Shown: positions 1 through 8,120 of the stretch, piece by piece
Position numbering within the stretch: position 1 is the first letter of the stretch
Layout of the letters: each line of letters begins with the position of its first letter
NCBI GenBank assembly: GCA_019639115.1
Contig: JAHBSM010000007.1
Span: forward strand, 62,001 to 126,000
Origin: Acidobacteriota bacterium
GTDB lineage: Bacteria; Acidobacteriota; Blastocatellia; Pyrinomonadales; Pyrinomonadaceae
Reading direction: 5' to 3'
DNA length: 64,000 nt
Notes under the pieces: generated by a model
The model's input: only the letters and a program-made list of their open reading frames with translations
Told to the model about the DNA's origin: nothing
The model's database searches: none
Program-made: the position numbers and the translations under genes

Positions 1-275
1 ATCAGCGATTTGAACGCGACCGCGAACGGGATGATGAACAGCACCTCGATATCGAAGAGCAGGAACACCACAGCGACCGTATAAAATTTGATCGAGAACC
101 TGTCGCGGGCCCCGCCGACCGGATCTTTGCCGCATTCATACGGCATCAGCTTGGTCGCCGTGCGTTTGCGCGGCCCGATGAGCTGAGTCACCAGCAGCTG
201 GCTTATCCCGAATCCGGCCGCGACCAGGAACATGATCCCGATCGGAGCATAATCCATGACGTTGAATTCCGTCAT
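1..275 (-). CDS. nuoA: NADH-quinone oxidoreductase subunit A (partial, 3' end off window)
   Basis: Membrane subunit of respiratory complex I (NADH:quinone oxidoreductase). Translation from the ATG at 275 begins MTEFNVMDYAP, then a hydrophobic helix (GIMFLVAAGFGIS), the conserved loop PYECGKDP containing the loop cysteine that is a hallmark of NuoA, and a second helix with the family motif FLLFDIEVLFIIP. The reading frame is still open at base 1, so the last helix is missing. A Shine-Dalgarno GAGGT lies 6-10 bases before the ATG, and a good sigma-70 promoter is found about 100 bases upstream. In most bacteria nuoA is the first gene of the nuo operon, so the rest of the operon should continue to the left of the window. 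Family assignment is secure. Confidence 0.93.
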   Translation of the reverse strand, partial: MTEFNVMDYAPIGIMFLVAAGFGISQLLVTQLIGPRKRTATKLMPYECGKDPVGGARDRFSIKFYTVAVVFLLFDIEVLFIIPFAVAFKSL

Positions 276-372
276 TTCTACCTCACAAAGACTGAGTTGC
301 ACACAGCCGAATTTCGAGCGTCGCAGGGGTTGCGAAGATAAGTAAAACGTCGATGTTTTCGGCTCAAAGTTA

Positions 373-401
373 ATCGTAGTTTAAGCCTGATATAGTGTCA
401 A
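373..401 (-). promoter_or_regulatory. Sigma-70 type promoter for nuoA
   Basis: On the minus strand a perfect -35 box TTGACA (396-401) is followed by a 17-bp spacer and TACGAT (373-378, four of six consensus bases). Transcription would start near 365, giving a leader of about 90 bases before nuoA. The call rests on sequence match and position only. Confidence 0.6.
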
Positions 402-458
402 GGCAGTCGCCGTCAGACCAGAAGCCGTCCCCGGCAGGCCGAGGACAAATACTCGTTG

Positions 459-475
459 ACCGTCATTTTGACGGT
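459..475. repeat. Short perfect inverted repeat upstream of the 553 gene
   Basis: ACCGTCA and TGACGGT are separated by TTT in the divergent region between nuoA and the gene at 553. There is no T-run on either side, so it does not look like a terminator. It could be an operator for a dimeric regulator, or a small hairpin in the leader of the downstream gene. No other copy was noticed in the window. Confidence 0.3.
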
Positions 476-552
476 GTGATAACTTAGTAGGTCGGGGGAA
501 TTTTGCAGTTTCGTCCTCACTTTTCCTCACCACGGCCGCATCAGCAACCTCT

Positions 553-1392
553 GTGATCGCAGGATTCAATACAGACGTCGAGCATAACGGCACCGTCTAT
601 CATGTTCAGACGGAGGATAAGGGTCTGTCCACGCACATGATCGTATCGCTGGTCTATGACCGCGGGACGATCCTGGCGAGCAAACGGACGACCTACGACG
701 ATCTCACCGCCGGCCAATTTGACGAAAAGGCCCTCGCCGAGCGCGTAGCACGCCAACACAAGCTTATCTGTGCTGCGTTAAGAGCAGGCCGTTTAGACGA
801 ATTAAAGAAAATGTCGGGCAGGCCGGCCGTACAGCCCTCGGTCGCGGCAGCGATCCCTGTCGCTGAGAGCACCGCGGTCGTCGCCGAAACGCTCGCTCCG
901 GTCGGCGTCCCGGTTGGCGACCATCGCACTTTGGCCCCTGAAGCTCCGCCGATAGAACTGCCTGAGACCGACGATCCTTTTGCCGATGCTCCGATCATCG
1001 AAGAGGTGATCGTGCTCGACGACATCGACCTGCTTCCTCTTGATGCGGTCGAGGTCGTCACCGAACTTGCCGGCCGCGAACGCCCGCGTGACACCAAGCT
1101 CAAATTGGTGCTGATCGGCGAAACCAGATTCAAGGGCGGCGACCATATCTCTCTTAATCTCATGGTCTGCCGCGGGTCTGATCAAAAGGTCGTGCCGGGT
1201 GCACAGATCATGGTCAAGATACTCGGATCGGCGTTCCGGCCCGTTATATTTCATGCCCGGTCCGACTCCAACGGAATGGCCCAGATCCACATGCAGGTTC
1301 CCCGATTCAACGCCGGCCGTGCCGCTCTGCTGGTCAGGGCGATAGCCGACGGCGAAGAAGTAGAAGCACGCAGACTGGTCTCACCGGGCTGA
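553..1392 (+). CDS. Conserved protein of unknown function
   Basis: A 279-residue soluble protein with no signal peptide or membrane segment. The N-terminal part (about 1-90) is compact and begins IAGFNTDVEHNGTVYHVQTED, a pattern I associate with uncharacterised proteins of Acidobacteriota. It is followed by an alanine/proline-rich acidic linker (about 92-165) and a C-terminal beta-rich domain (about 175-279; HISLNLMVCRG...VKILGSAFRP) that resembles an Ig-like or carboxypeptidase-regulatory fold. The start is GTG; no in-frame ATG lies upstream, so the start is uncertain by some codons. It stands alone, divergent from nuoA and 42 bases ahead of thiS. I cannot assign a function. Confidence 0.7.
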   Translation: MIAGFNTDVEHNGTVYHVQTEDKGLSTHMIVSLVYDRGTILASKRTTYDDLTAGQFDEKALAERVARQHKLICAALRAGRLDELKKMSGRPAVQPSVAAAIPVAESTAVVAETLAPVGVPVGDHRTLAPEAPPIELPETDDPFADAPIIEEVIVLDDIDLLPLDAVEVVTELAGRERPRDTKLKLVLIGETRFKGGDHISLNLMVCRGSDQKVVPGAQIMVKILGSAFRPVIFHARSDSNGMAQIHMQVPRFNAGRAALLVRAIADGEEVEARRLVSPG

Positions 1393-1434
1393 TCCGAACT
1401 CGCATTCCCGACCTTCGACAATTAAAATGTTCTC

Positions 1435-1638
1435 ATGGCCCAGATCGCCGTGAATGGAGAGGAGCGCGAACTCACCGGCACGATCCGGCTGAGCGAACTC
1501 CTGGACAGCCTTGCCTTGCCGCTCCGACTGATAGCCGTCGAGGTCAACGGGAACGTCATTAAACGCACCGAATGGGAAACGACAGAGATCGGCGACGGAG
1601 ACCGCCTGGAGGTCGTTCATTTCGTCGGCGGAGGCTGA
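1435..1638 (+). CDS. thiS: Sulfur carrier protein ThiS
   Basis: Ubiquitin-fold sulfur carrier for the thiazole branch of thiamine biosynthesis. ThiF adenylates its C-terminus and a thiocarboxylate is formed there, which donates sulfur to ThiG. The 67-residue length and the C-terminal VVHFVGGG are typical, the terminal Gly-Gly being the site of modification. VNGEERELTG near the N-terminus matches the usual ThiS opening. It lies 42 bases upstream of thiG, its direct partner, in the same direction. The start is the ATG at 1435. No thiF or thiH is in the window; thiE is at 53.5 kb. Confidence 0.93.
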   Translation: MAQIAVNGEERELTGTIRLSELLDSLALPLRLIAVEVNGNVIKRTEWETTEIGDGDRLEVVHFVGGG

Positions 1639-1680
1639 TCTTTGCGTTATCGGCGGCTTTGCGTAAGAATCGAGCTAATC

Positions 1681-2451
1681 ATGTCTGATCCCTTTTTGCT
1701 TGCAGGAGCCACCTTCAATTCCCGCCTAATAATCGGCACGGGGAAATATCGTTCGCACGACGAGATGAAAGCCGCCCACAGGGCGTCGGGCGCCGAGATG
1801 GTGACCGTTGCGGTCAATCGTGTGCCGCTCGACGGCTCGGGCGGCTCGTTCCTTGATCATATCGATCCGTCGATGCGTATCCTGCCCAATACGGCCGGTT
1901 GTTACGACGCGGACCACGCGATCCGCACGGCGCGTCTTGCCCGTGAGGCGTTAGGTACCGAATGGATCAAGCTCGAGGTCATCGGCGATCCGGTGACGCT
2001 GCTGCCGGACAACGAACAAACGCTCGAGGCCGCCAAGCTGCTCGTGAAAGAAGGTTTTGTGGTGCTCCCATACTTTACCGACGATCTCATAATGGCAAAG
2101 AAGCTGCTCGATGCCGGATGCCCGGCTGTGATGCCACTAGCAGCACCGATCGGGTCGGGAATGGGAGTTCAGAATCCGTCGAACCTGCGGATAATGCGCG
2201 AACAGCTGCCTGACGCGGTGATAATCGTCGATGCAGGCGTGGGAGTTCCGTCTGATGCGGCGATAGCAATGGAGTTGGGAGCCGACGCTATATTGATGAA
2301 CACAGCGATAGCCGAGGCCCGCGATGCGGCCGGGATGGCGTCCGCGATGCGGCTCGCGGTCGAGGCCGGACGATTGGGACATCTTGCCGGCCGTATGCCG
2401 AAACGTCTCTATGCCTCGGCTTCAAGCCCTATCGAGGGAGCGATCCGGTAG
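1681..2451 (+). CDS. thiG: Thiazole synthase ThiG
   Basis: Forms the thiazole phosphate ring of thiamine from deoxyxylulose 5-phosphate, dehydroglycine and the sulfur of ThiS thiocarboxylate; cytoplasmic TIM-barrel. Recognised by [14 protein letters not shown] opening (here [11 protein letters not shown]), the active-site lysine region [19 protein letters not shown], the phosphate-binding loop PIGSGMG and the late [11 protein letters not shown] / [10 protein letters not shown] motifs. An upstream TTG at 1642 would add 13 residues, but the family starts close to the ATG at 1681 (MSDPFLLAG), giving 256 residues, the usual length. It sits directly after thiS. Confidence 0.95.
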   Translation: MSDPFLLAGATFNSRLIIGTGKYRSHDEMKAAHRASGAEMVTVAVNRVPLDGSGGSFLDHIDPSMRILPNTAGCYDADHAIRTARLAREALGTEWIKLEVIGDPVTLLPDNEQTLEAAKLLVKEGFVVLPYFTDDLIMAKKLLDAGCPAVMPLAAPIGSGMGVQNPSNLRIMREQLPDAVIIVDAGVGVPSDAAIAMELGADAILMNTAIAEARDAAGMASAMRLAVEAGRLGHLAGRMPKRLYASASSPIEGAIR

Positions 2452-2488
2452 GCCGCGAGATCGGCACGATCTTTTGAACGCAGACCGC

Positions 2489-2731
2489 ATGATCAAGGTC
2501 AACCTGCTTTTATTCGGGGCCGCAGCTGATGCCGCGGGAATACGGGAGACGGCTGTCGAGACGATCGACGGCATCTCGGTCGTTCAATTCATCGACCATC
2601 TGATCGAGTGTCACCAAGGGCTCGCCGGTATGCGACTGCTCGCCGCATTGAATGAGGAGTACGTGCCGGCTGAGACGCCGATCTCCGCAGGTGACACGGT
2701 CGCGGTGTTCTGTCCGGTCTCGGGAGGCTAA
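2489..2731 (+). CDS. moaD: Molybdopterin synthase sulfur carrier subunit MoaD
   Basis: Small ubiquitin-fold subunit of molybdopterin synthase that carries the sulfur used to build the dithiolene of molybdenum cofactor. The 80 residues begin MIKVNLLLFGAAADAAG, the characteristic MoaD opening, and end in CPVSGG with the essential terminal Gly-Gly. The longer open frame starting at 2324 overlaps thiG and is not credible; the ATG at 2489 is chosen by homology. The neighbour moaE (35 bases downstream) encodes its catalytic partner, which supports MoaD rather than a second ThiS. Confidence 0.92.
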   Translation: MIKVNLLLFGAAADAAGIRETAVETIDGISVVQFIDHLIECHQGLAGMRLLAALNEEYVPAETPISAGDTVAVFCPVSGG

Positions 2732-2765
2732 ATGTCGGCTGAACGCCCGACATTGACCGATTGCG

Positions 2766-3206
2766 ATGAACCCGTCCATAGAGTTATTCCAACTGACCTT
2801 CGAGCCGATCGACATTGCGTCCGTCGCTCGGCGGATCATACCGCCGGAGTGCGGAGCGACCGTCACCCTCGACGGCTACGCACGGCGATTCACTCGTCAG
2901 CCGGACGGAACCGCCCGCGAAACTAGTTACCTGATCTATGAAGCATACGAGGCGATGGCTCTCAAGGAAATGCGAAAATTGGCGGATAGGGCACGGGCCG
3001 AGTATGACATCTCCGCCGTTTGCATCGTCCACCGCCTAGGCAGGCTTAAGATCGGAGAGACGAGCGTCGTCATCTCGGTCGCGGCTCCGCATCGGCGTGC
3101 CGCATTCGCAGCATGCGAGTGGATCATAAAGGAGCTCAAACGCACTGTTCCGATCTGGAAAAAAGAGGTCTATGCCGATGGCGAGGCCTGGATGTCGGGC
3201 GACTAA
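2766..3206 (+). CDS. moaE: Molybdopterin synthase catalytic subunit MoaE
   Basis: Large subunit of molybdopterin synthase; with MoaD it converts precursor Z (cPMP) to molybdopterin. Family features visible: LIYEAYEAMALKEMRKLADRA, the HRLGRLKIGE segment with the conserved His-Arg, the VAAPHRRAAFAACEWIIKELKRTVPIWKKE block including the catalytic lysine region, and the terminal YADGEAW. The 146-residue length is normal. It ends four bases inside the 3' end of the convergent S55 peptidase gene. It is the last gene of the thiS-thiG-moaD-moaE run. Confidence 0.95.
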   Translation: MNPSIELFQLTFEPIDIASVARRIIPPECGATVTLDGYARRFTRQPDGTARETSYLIYEAYEAMALKEMRKLADRARAEYDISAVCIVHRLGRLKIGETSVVISVAAPHRRAAFAACEWIIKELKRTVPIWKKEVYADGEAWMSGD

Positions 3207-5035
3207 CGGACAACCTCGATCGTCACTGTCTGGCTGCCGCTCAAGATCCTCTCGCCGCCCGGGAGCAGTGACTCGGCGATAACGGTCGTGGTCAACGCTT
3301 TGGAACCGCCCGCGGCGCGATCGCTGTTTATCGTCGCAAGTGCGGACGGCGGAAGATCGGGAAGCTCCTTGGAGCCGATGACCGCTCCGGCTGAGGTCCG
3401 CGTCAGCAGAGCGTACAGCCGGTCGGCGCGTCGAGTATCGTTAAGGATGCCTATCAGTTCGGCGGTGTTCGAGGCGGTCAGGTTCTGCGCCGCCGAGGCT
3501 TGCTGGACGACGCTGCCGTCGGCGATCTGAAGCGTCAGCGATCCTGCCGCAATACCTTCGGGGATCCTGACGGGCACAGACATCGTCGAAACGCGGCCGT
3601 CGTCCGACCTGAGCGTCGCTATCACGTTGACCGTTTCACCGGCCCGAACCTGCGATCTGTCCACCGAGATCCTCTCGAGTGCAGCACCTAGGCTGCCTTC
3701 GTCCGCGATCATCTCGGTTTCGATCTTTGTGATCTCGAGCCCTTCAAATCCGCTTTTCATCAGCAGTGCAAGCGGCACGGCGGGTGCGGCGGCGGCAAGT
3801 GCGGCTCCGGAAGAACCGGTCGTACGGCGTTCAATGATGACCGGCCTTTCGCCTTTGACATAGATCTTTGTCCTGATGTCCACGGTCATATCGCCGAGCG
3901 ACCTTTCGTTGGCCGTCAGGGCGTTGAGCAGCCCGACGTTAAGGATCAGCGGCGAAAGGAATTCGTCGATCGCCATATCGAATCGTACCGAACGTTCCGC
4001 TCCGCGGCTTGTCTTGATCTTGGCTGAAACTGGAATTGTACGAGGGCTCCGGCCAAGTTCGCCGTAAACGCCGGTCGCTCGATCCTGTGTGATCGACCCG
4101 ACCAGGCCGTCCGCGACAGCTAGTTTGAACGAGTTATTGACGTTCGGAACAACGGTGATCACGTGCGATTCCGCCATAGGCAGATCGGCCGAACCAAGCC
4201 CGAAATACGGATGTCCGAACGCATAGATCCGGCTGCCGCTCCTCAATGTGACCGTGCCGGCCGCCTGGATGCCGATGTCACCCCGCGAGAGATGTGCAAC
4301 GACCGACGTGCCGCCCACGAGCGTTCGTTCGTCGATCGGCCTCGCAGCCGTCGCCGAAGAGCTCCCGGCCGCCGATACTGCGAAAGCACCTGTTGACGCC
4401 AGATCGCGGGCAAAGTATCGGACGACCGATTCGGAAACACCCGAGAATGCCATCGGCGTCGCGATCGGCGTGAATCTCTGTCCCGCTGAAATGTTCGCTT
4501 CCCGGCCTGCTCCCACGATCGAACCTTCGGGATCGATGCCCGCCGGCCTTCTAGCGATCTGTCGCCAATCAGCAGCCTGGAGTTCTGAAGTTCTGAACGA
4601 GAACGAAACCGACGGACGGCGATCGGGCACGCTTTCTACCATTGAGATCATTTGCTCAATAGGCGTGATGCCGCACATCGGCTCTTTGGCGAACGGGAAA
4701 CTGTACGCGATCGCACCCACCAGCTTGCCGTCGACATAGACCGGAGAACCCGACATACCGGCGAATACGAACGTCCTCTCGGCGTTGGCACCGCTGAGCT
4801 TGCCGACAATCATATCGGCTCCCGGCCCGACGGCGTTCGGTATGATCCCGAGCACCTCGACGCCAAATTCTTCTGGCTCCGTGCCGCGAAAAACAGTCCT
4901 TGCGATCCCTTTCATACCTTCCCTGACCGAAGCGAGCGGCATGATGTCCGTCGGCGGCACCGGCGGCAGAGACTGCCCGAGGGTCGGCAGCACTAAAGAT
5001 AACGTCAGAACTACAAAAAGGCATCGTAAGATCAT
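3203..5035 (-). CDS. Secreted SpoIVB-type (S55) peptidase domain protein
   Basis: A 610-residue exported protein. Residues 1-20 form a signal peptide, and residues about 30-280 match the SpoIVB/S55 serine peptidase domain: MPLASVREGMKGIARTV, FGVEVLGI, then FAGMSGSPVYVDGKLVGAIAY with the serine-containing GMSGSP motif (about residues 92-98), and a later IYAFGHPYFG segment. The C-terminal half is beta-rich (RAGETVNVIATLR, PVRIPEGI) and looks like an outer-envelope accessory domain. SpoIVB proper is a sporulation signalling protease; this host is Gram-negative, so the role here is unknown and probably periplasmic proteolysis or a structural derivative. GAGGTG precedes the ATG. It is divergent from the 5173 gene. 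Confidence 0.82.
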   Translation of the reverse strand: MILRCLFVVLTLSLVLPTLGQSLPPVPPTDIMPLASVREGMKGIARTVFRGTEPEEFGVEVLGIIPNAVGPGADMIVGKLSGANAERTFVFAGMSGSPVYVDGKLVGAIAYSFPFAKEPMCGITPIEQMISMVESVPDRRPSVSFSFRTSELQAADWRQIARRPAGIDPEGSIVGAGREANISAGQRFTPIATPMAFSGVSESVVRYFARDLASTGAFAVSAAGSSSATAARPIDERTLVGGTSVVAHLSRGDIGIQAAGTVTLRSGSRIYAFGHPYFGLGSADLPMAESHVITVVPNVNNSFKLAVADGLVGSITQDRATGVYGELGRSPRTIPVSAKIKTSRGAERSVRFDMAIDEFLSPLILNVGLLNALTANERSLGDMTVDIRTKIYVKGERPVIIERRTTGSSGAALAAAAPAVPLALLMKSGFEGLEITKIETEMIADEGSLGAALERISVDRSQVRAGETVNVIATLRSDDGRVSTMSVPVRIPEGIAAGSLTLQIADGSVVQQASAAQNLTASNTAELIGILNDTRRADRLYALLTRTSAGAVIGSKELPDLPPSALATINSDRAAGGSKALTTTVIAESLLPGGERILSGSQTVTIEVVR

Positions 5036-5172
5036 GAAAAAAACACCTCGGAAACGGCCGGTTTATGTTATCATCGCAATTGTCTTATCTGAAAGCCTTT
5101 GCCGTCTGGCTCCGGCTCGATCTAAATTTCTTCAAGCCGGGTCGTTCCCCTTTTCTTCACATTGGTTAAGTT

Positions 5173-6135
5173 ATGGCTCGCCCTTCAAGATTCTTCAAGA
5201 GTTTCTCGCGTCTTATCATTCCGCTTGTGGTATTGATCGTAGGGACTTTGGCCGGCTCGTCGGTATGGCTCGCGTACAGCATCGCGCATCCGGAGCCGAC
5301 GCGATATCTGATCAAACCCGAACAGTACGGCCGTCTGAGCGCACGCGCCGCACAGATCAGCGAAGAGACATGGACAAATCGCGACGGATCCGCATCGTCA
5401 GCTTGGCTGCTCAAAGGACTGGAGAACGCACCTGCCGTCGTACTGCTGCACCGCTACGGGGCCGACCGTTCGCATTTGCTTGATATCGGGGTAAAGATAA
5501 ACGAGGCCACTAACTTTACCATCCTGATGCCGGACTTTCGCGGACACGGCGAATCTGCAGGCGGGCGCAATTGTTCATTCGGCGGCTGCGAATCGGAGGA
5601 TATCCTGAACGCGATCGAATTCCTGCGCGGCCTCCGCACACCTACTCAGGTCGCTCTCGTCGGCAAGGACATTGGCATATACGGTATCGAGGCCGGCAGC
5701 CTGACCGCGCTTGCCGTCGCGGCAAAAGATCCGTCGGTCAAGGCTCTCGTTCTTGACTCAGTACCGGCAGACTCCAATGAACTGCTGGCCCAACTCGTAG
5801 AACGGCGATACCCTTTCCTGAGTGCTGTCACGGGCAGACTGGCGGGCTTGGGAACTTATCTGTATTTCTATGACGGATGCTATCGGCGCGAGAGTTCCTG
5901 TTCGACCGCTAAAACGCTCGCCGACCGCCGGGTGCTACTGCTCGGCGGACTTGATGCACCGGTCTATCGTGACTCGACGCTCCAGGTATCTAAGTGTTTC
6001 CCCCCTTCGACCAGCGTCGAGACCAAGCTGGACCTCAGCCCATCGGGTATGAACATACTCAACGTTTCGCTGGAGCAATCAGCGGCTTATCATCAGCGTT
6101 TGATCGATTTCTTTCGCGACGCTTTGGCTCGCTAG
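5173..6135 (+). CDS. Membrane-anchored alpha/beta-hydrolase fold protein, probably non-catalytic
   Basis: Residues 14-35 are a transmembrane anchor; the rest has an alpha/beta-hydrolase fold with the oxyanion-side strand APAVVLLHRYGADR (about 86-99) and the LMPDFRGHGES block (about 118-128). The nucleophile elbow, normally GxSxG, reads G-I-E-A-G (171-175), with glutamate where the serine should be. No GH motif is seen near the C-terminus, where the catalytic histidine would lie (NILNVSLEQS instead). The fold is clear; hydrolase activity is doubtful. It is divergent from the S55 peptidase gene and its stop overlaps the convergent 6132 gene by four bases. Confidence 0.8.
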   Translation: MARPSRFFKSFSRLIIPLVVLIVGTLAGSSVWLAYSIAHPEPTRYLIKPEQYGRLSARAAQISEETWTNRDGSASSAWLLKGLENAPAVVLLHRYGADRSHLLDIGVKINEATNFTILMPDFRGHGESAGGRNCSFGGCESEDILNAIEFLRGLRTPTQVALVGKDIGIYGIEAGSLTALAVAAKDPSVKALVLDSVPADSNELLAQLVERRYPFLSAVTGRLAGLGTYLYFYDGCYRRESSCSTAKTLADRRVLLLGGLDAPVYRDSTLQVSKCFPPSTSVETKLDLSPSGMNILNVSLEQSAAYHQRLIDFFRDALAR

Positions 6136-6827
6136 AGTCCAATTTTTTTCTTGCTGTGTCCGTTGGACTTCGCGGCAGAATGCAGGTCGGCATTCTCTTC
6201 GATCTGGCTCACCGATCTCGCCAGTGTCTCGCATATCTCTGTCAGGCGTTCCTTTGTCGAGGTAGAGGCCAGCATCCGGTACTTTAGATCGTTCTCGAAA
6301 TTAAAGGCGGCAACGATCAGGAACGACAGCATCTCGGGTTCCGACTTGGGCAGGTCGGGAAGCGGGCCCTCCTTGCCGCTCAATTTTAGAGCGGCTTTGA
6401 CCACACGGCTAAACAGTTCGTAGGCGGATGCGGCAAGCTCGATCGTCTCGCCGTCGGGCTCGTCCACGTCATAGATCGGTTCTACTTCGGCGACGTTATA
6501 AGGCTTTCCGTCATCGAGATATCTGACTATCCGGTAACGTTCGATGCCAAAGGTGGAAATGTTAGACCGGCCGTCGTCGAGCATGGCCGACTCCCGCACC
6601 TCCGCGATACAGCCTACCGAACCCGGCTCGGGCCTGTCATCATCGGTCTCCGACATGTCAAGAAACGAGATCCCGAACCTGTCATCCGTCTCGGCGATAT
6701 CGACCAGCATCAGGCGATATCGGTCCTCGAAGATATGAAGCGGCAAGGCCTCGCCCGGCATCAGCACAAGCGGCAGCGGAAAGATCGGAAGCGTACGCGT
6801 AGCTCCTTGCTCTATTTGGTCGAACAT
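6132..6827 (-). CDS. Lon N-terminal (substrate-binding) domain protein
   Basis: A 231-residue cytoplasmic protein made of a stand-alone Lon substrate-binding (LON, PUA-like) domain: RTLPIFPLPLVLMPGEALPLHIFEDRYRLM at residues 11-40 is diagnostic, followed by the expected GCIAEV and VGIERYRI-like strands (FGIERYRIVRYL). There is no AAA+ or protease domain, so it is not Lon itself. Such proteins occur widely and their function is unsettled, with protein binding or quality control the usual guess. Its start overlaps the end of the SbcD-like gene by 16 bases, indicating co-transcription and translational coupling. Confidence 0.88.
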   Translation of the reverse strand: MFDQIEQGATRTLPIFPLPLVLMPGEALPLHIFEDRYRLMLVDIAETDDRFGISFLDMSETDDDRPEPGSVGCIAEVRESAMLDDGRSNISTFGIERYRIVRYLDDGKPYNVAEVEPIYDVDEPDGETIELAASAYELFSRVVKAALKLSGKEGPLPDLPKSEPEMLSFLIVAAFNFENDLKYRMLASTSTKERLTEICETLARSVSQIEENADLHSAAKSNGHSKKKIGL

Positions 6828-8068
6828 GCTTTTTGTGAAATAAAATCCGCGATCTTCGCCGGAGGTTCGTCTCCGAGTGCCATACGTTTGGCGCCGATCA
6901 CGGCGTCTGCGATCTCTTCGGCTCGCGCTCTGTAGCGTTCGTCGCGGGCGACCAATCCATTGACCACGCCGCGTTCCAAACGTTCGCGTCCGCCGTCGTC
7001 CGGTATTTCTGAGGCGTCATCCATATCAACAGGTAGAGTGTGATTTTTGACCCTCACATGCAGCGCATCGGTGATCTCGCGAGCCGAGTCGCGGATGGCC
7101 TGGATCTCGAGCAGCGAGTTTGGGAACCCGAGCTGTCCACGCAGGGTGATCTCGATTATCGGCTTCGGCTTGTCCGCCTCAGCCCGCCGCGCATCCGAAC
7201 GAACGAGGTCAAGCACGCTTTCGGTTATTTTCTTGGTATCAGCATAACCCGCGACGTTGAACGCAAGCTGCTGAAAAGGCCTGTAGAGATAGTCGTCCAC
7301 GTGTCGAGCCGAAACGGTGTTGTCTTTGCCGACATCCACTATGAACGCACCACGCGTCTCCCGGTATTCGCTGATATTGGTTATCTCGATCGAGCCGGGA
7401 TTGAATGCCCAATTGTCGATCTCATATCGCTTATGAGTATGCCCGAGTCCTACGTAATCGACCGCGGTTCGCAGCTCCTTTAGAGCCTCTACCGTGAGCG
7501 CAGGTATGGGATGCATCTGGTGGCCTTCGACGTCCGTGTGCAGCATCAGTATATGAAATGCGCCATCGCGGCGGTTAGCCTGGATCGATCCTGTCAGCAT
7601 CGGCACGGCCCAGTTCGTTGACGCTCCGAACCAATCAGAGCCAAAGATCCGCGCTTTCCCTATATCGACAAATCCGCCGCGGCGGCGACGCTCGTCCCAG
7701 GGTTCATAGGTGAGCTTGCCGTCAATTCGTGTCGGTTCGAGCAGAATGACAAGGCCCCATTTGGCCAGCGACCGCAGCCAGCTGAACTCACTATCGGAAT
7801 GTCGTTGATCGTGATTGCCCTCGATCGTGATCACCGGGATACCGGCGTCGCGCATCCGGGTCAGACCTTCGACCGCATAGTCCATCGTCTCCGGCGGCAC
7901 CGTTCGCTTGTGAAAGAAATCGCCGCACATTATCACAAAATCGACCTTTTCGTCGACCGCGTATCGGTCGAGCACGTCGATCCACGCATCAAAGAAATCC
8001 TTCTGACTCTCTGGAAGCTGATACCTCGTGCATCCAAGATGCACGTCAGCAATATGGAGGAACCGCAT
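6812..8068 (-). CDS. SbcD/Mre11-like metallophosphoesterase, DNA exonuclease family
   Basis: A 418-residue calcineurin-like phosphoesterase of the DNA repair exonuclease type. All metal-binding motifs are present in order: MRFLHIADVHLG (DxH), VIMCGDFFHKR (GDxxH), TIEGNHDQR (GNHD), LMLHTDVEGH and VGLGHTHKRYE (GHxH). The C-terminal half (about 260-400) is less conserved and could hold a capping or DNA-binding domain. Most SbcD genes are next to sbcC; here the neighbour is a LON-domain gene and no SbcC-type ATPase is in the window, so partner and precise role are open. It is divergent from the SDR gene at 8121. Confidence 0.85.
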   Translation of the reverse strand: MRFLHIADVHLGCTRYQLPESQKDFFDAWIDVLDRYAVDEKVDFVIMCGDFFHKRTVPPETMDYAVEGLTRMRDAGIPVITIEGNHDQRHSDSEFSWLRSLAKWGLVILLEPTRIDGKLTYEPWDERRRRGGFVDIGKARIFGSDWFGASTNWAVPMLTGSIQANRRDGAFHILMLHTDVEGHQMHPIPALTVEALKELRTAVDYVGLGHTHKRYEIDNWAFNPGSIEITNISEYRETRGAFIVDVGKDNTVSARHVDDYLYRPFQQLAFNVAGYADTKKITESVLDLVRSDARRAEADKPKPIIEITLRGQLGFPNSLLEIQAIRDSAREITDALHVRVKNHTLPVDMDDASEIPDDGGRERLERGVVNGLVARDERYRARAEEIADAVIGAKRMALGDEPPAKIADFISQKACSTK

Positions 8069-8120
8069 GATCCGATTCTAGCACAGCGGCGAATATGGTA
8101 ACTTCGACCTAATAGAACCT

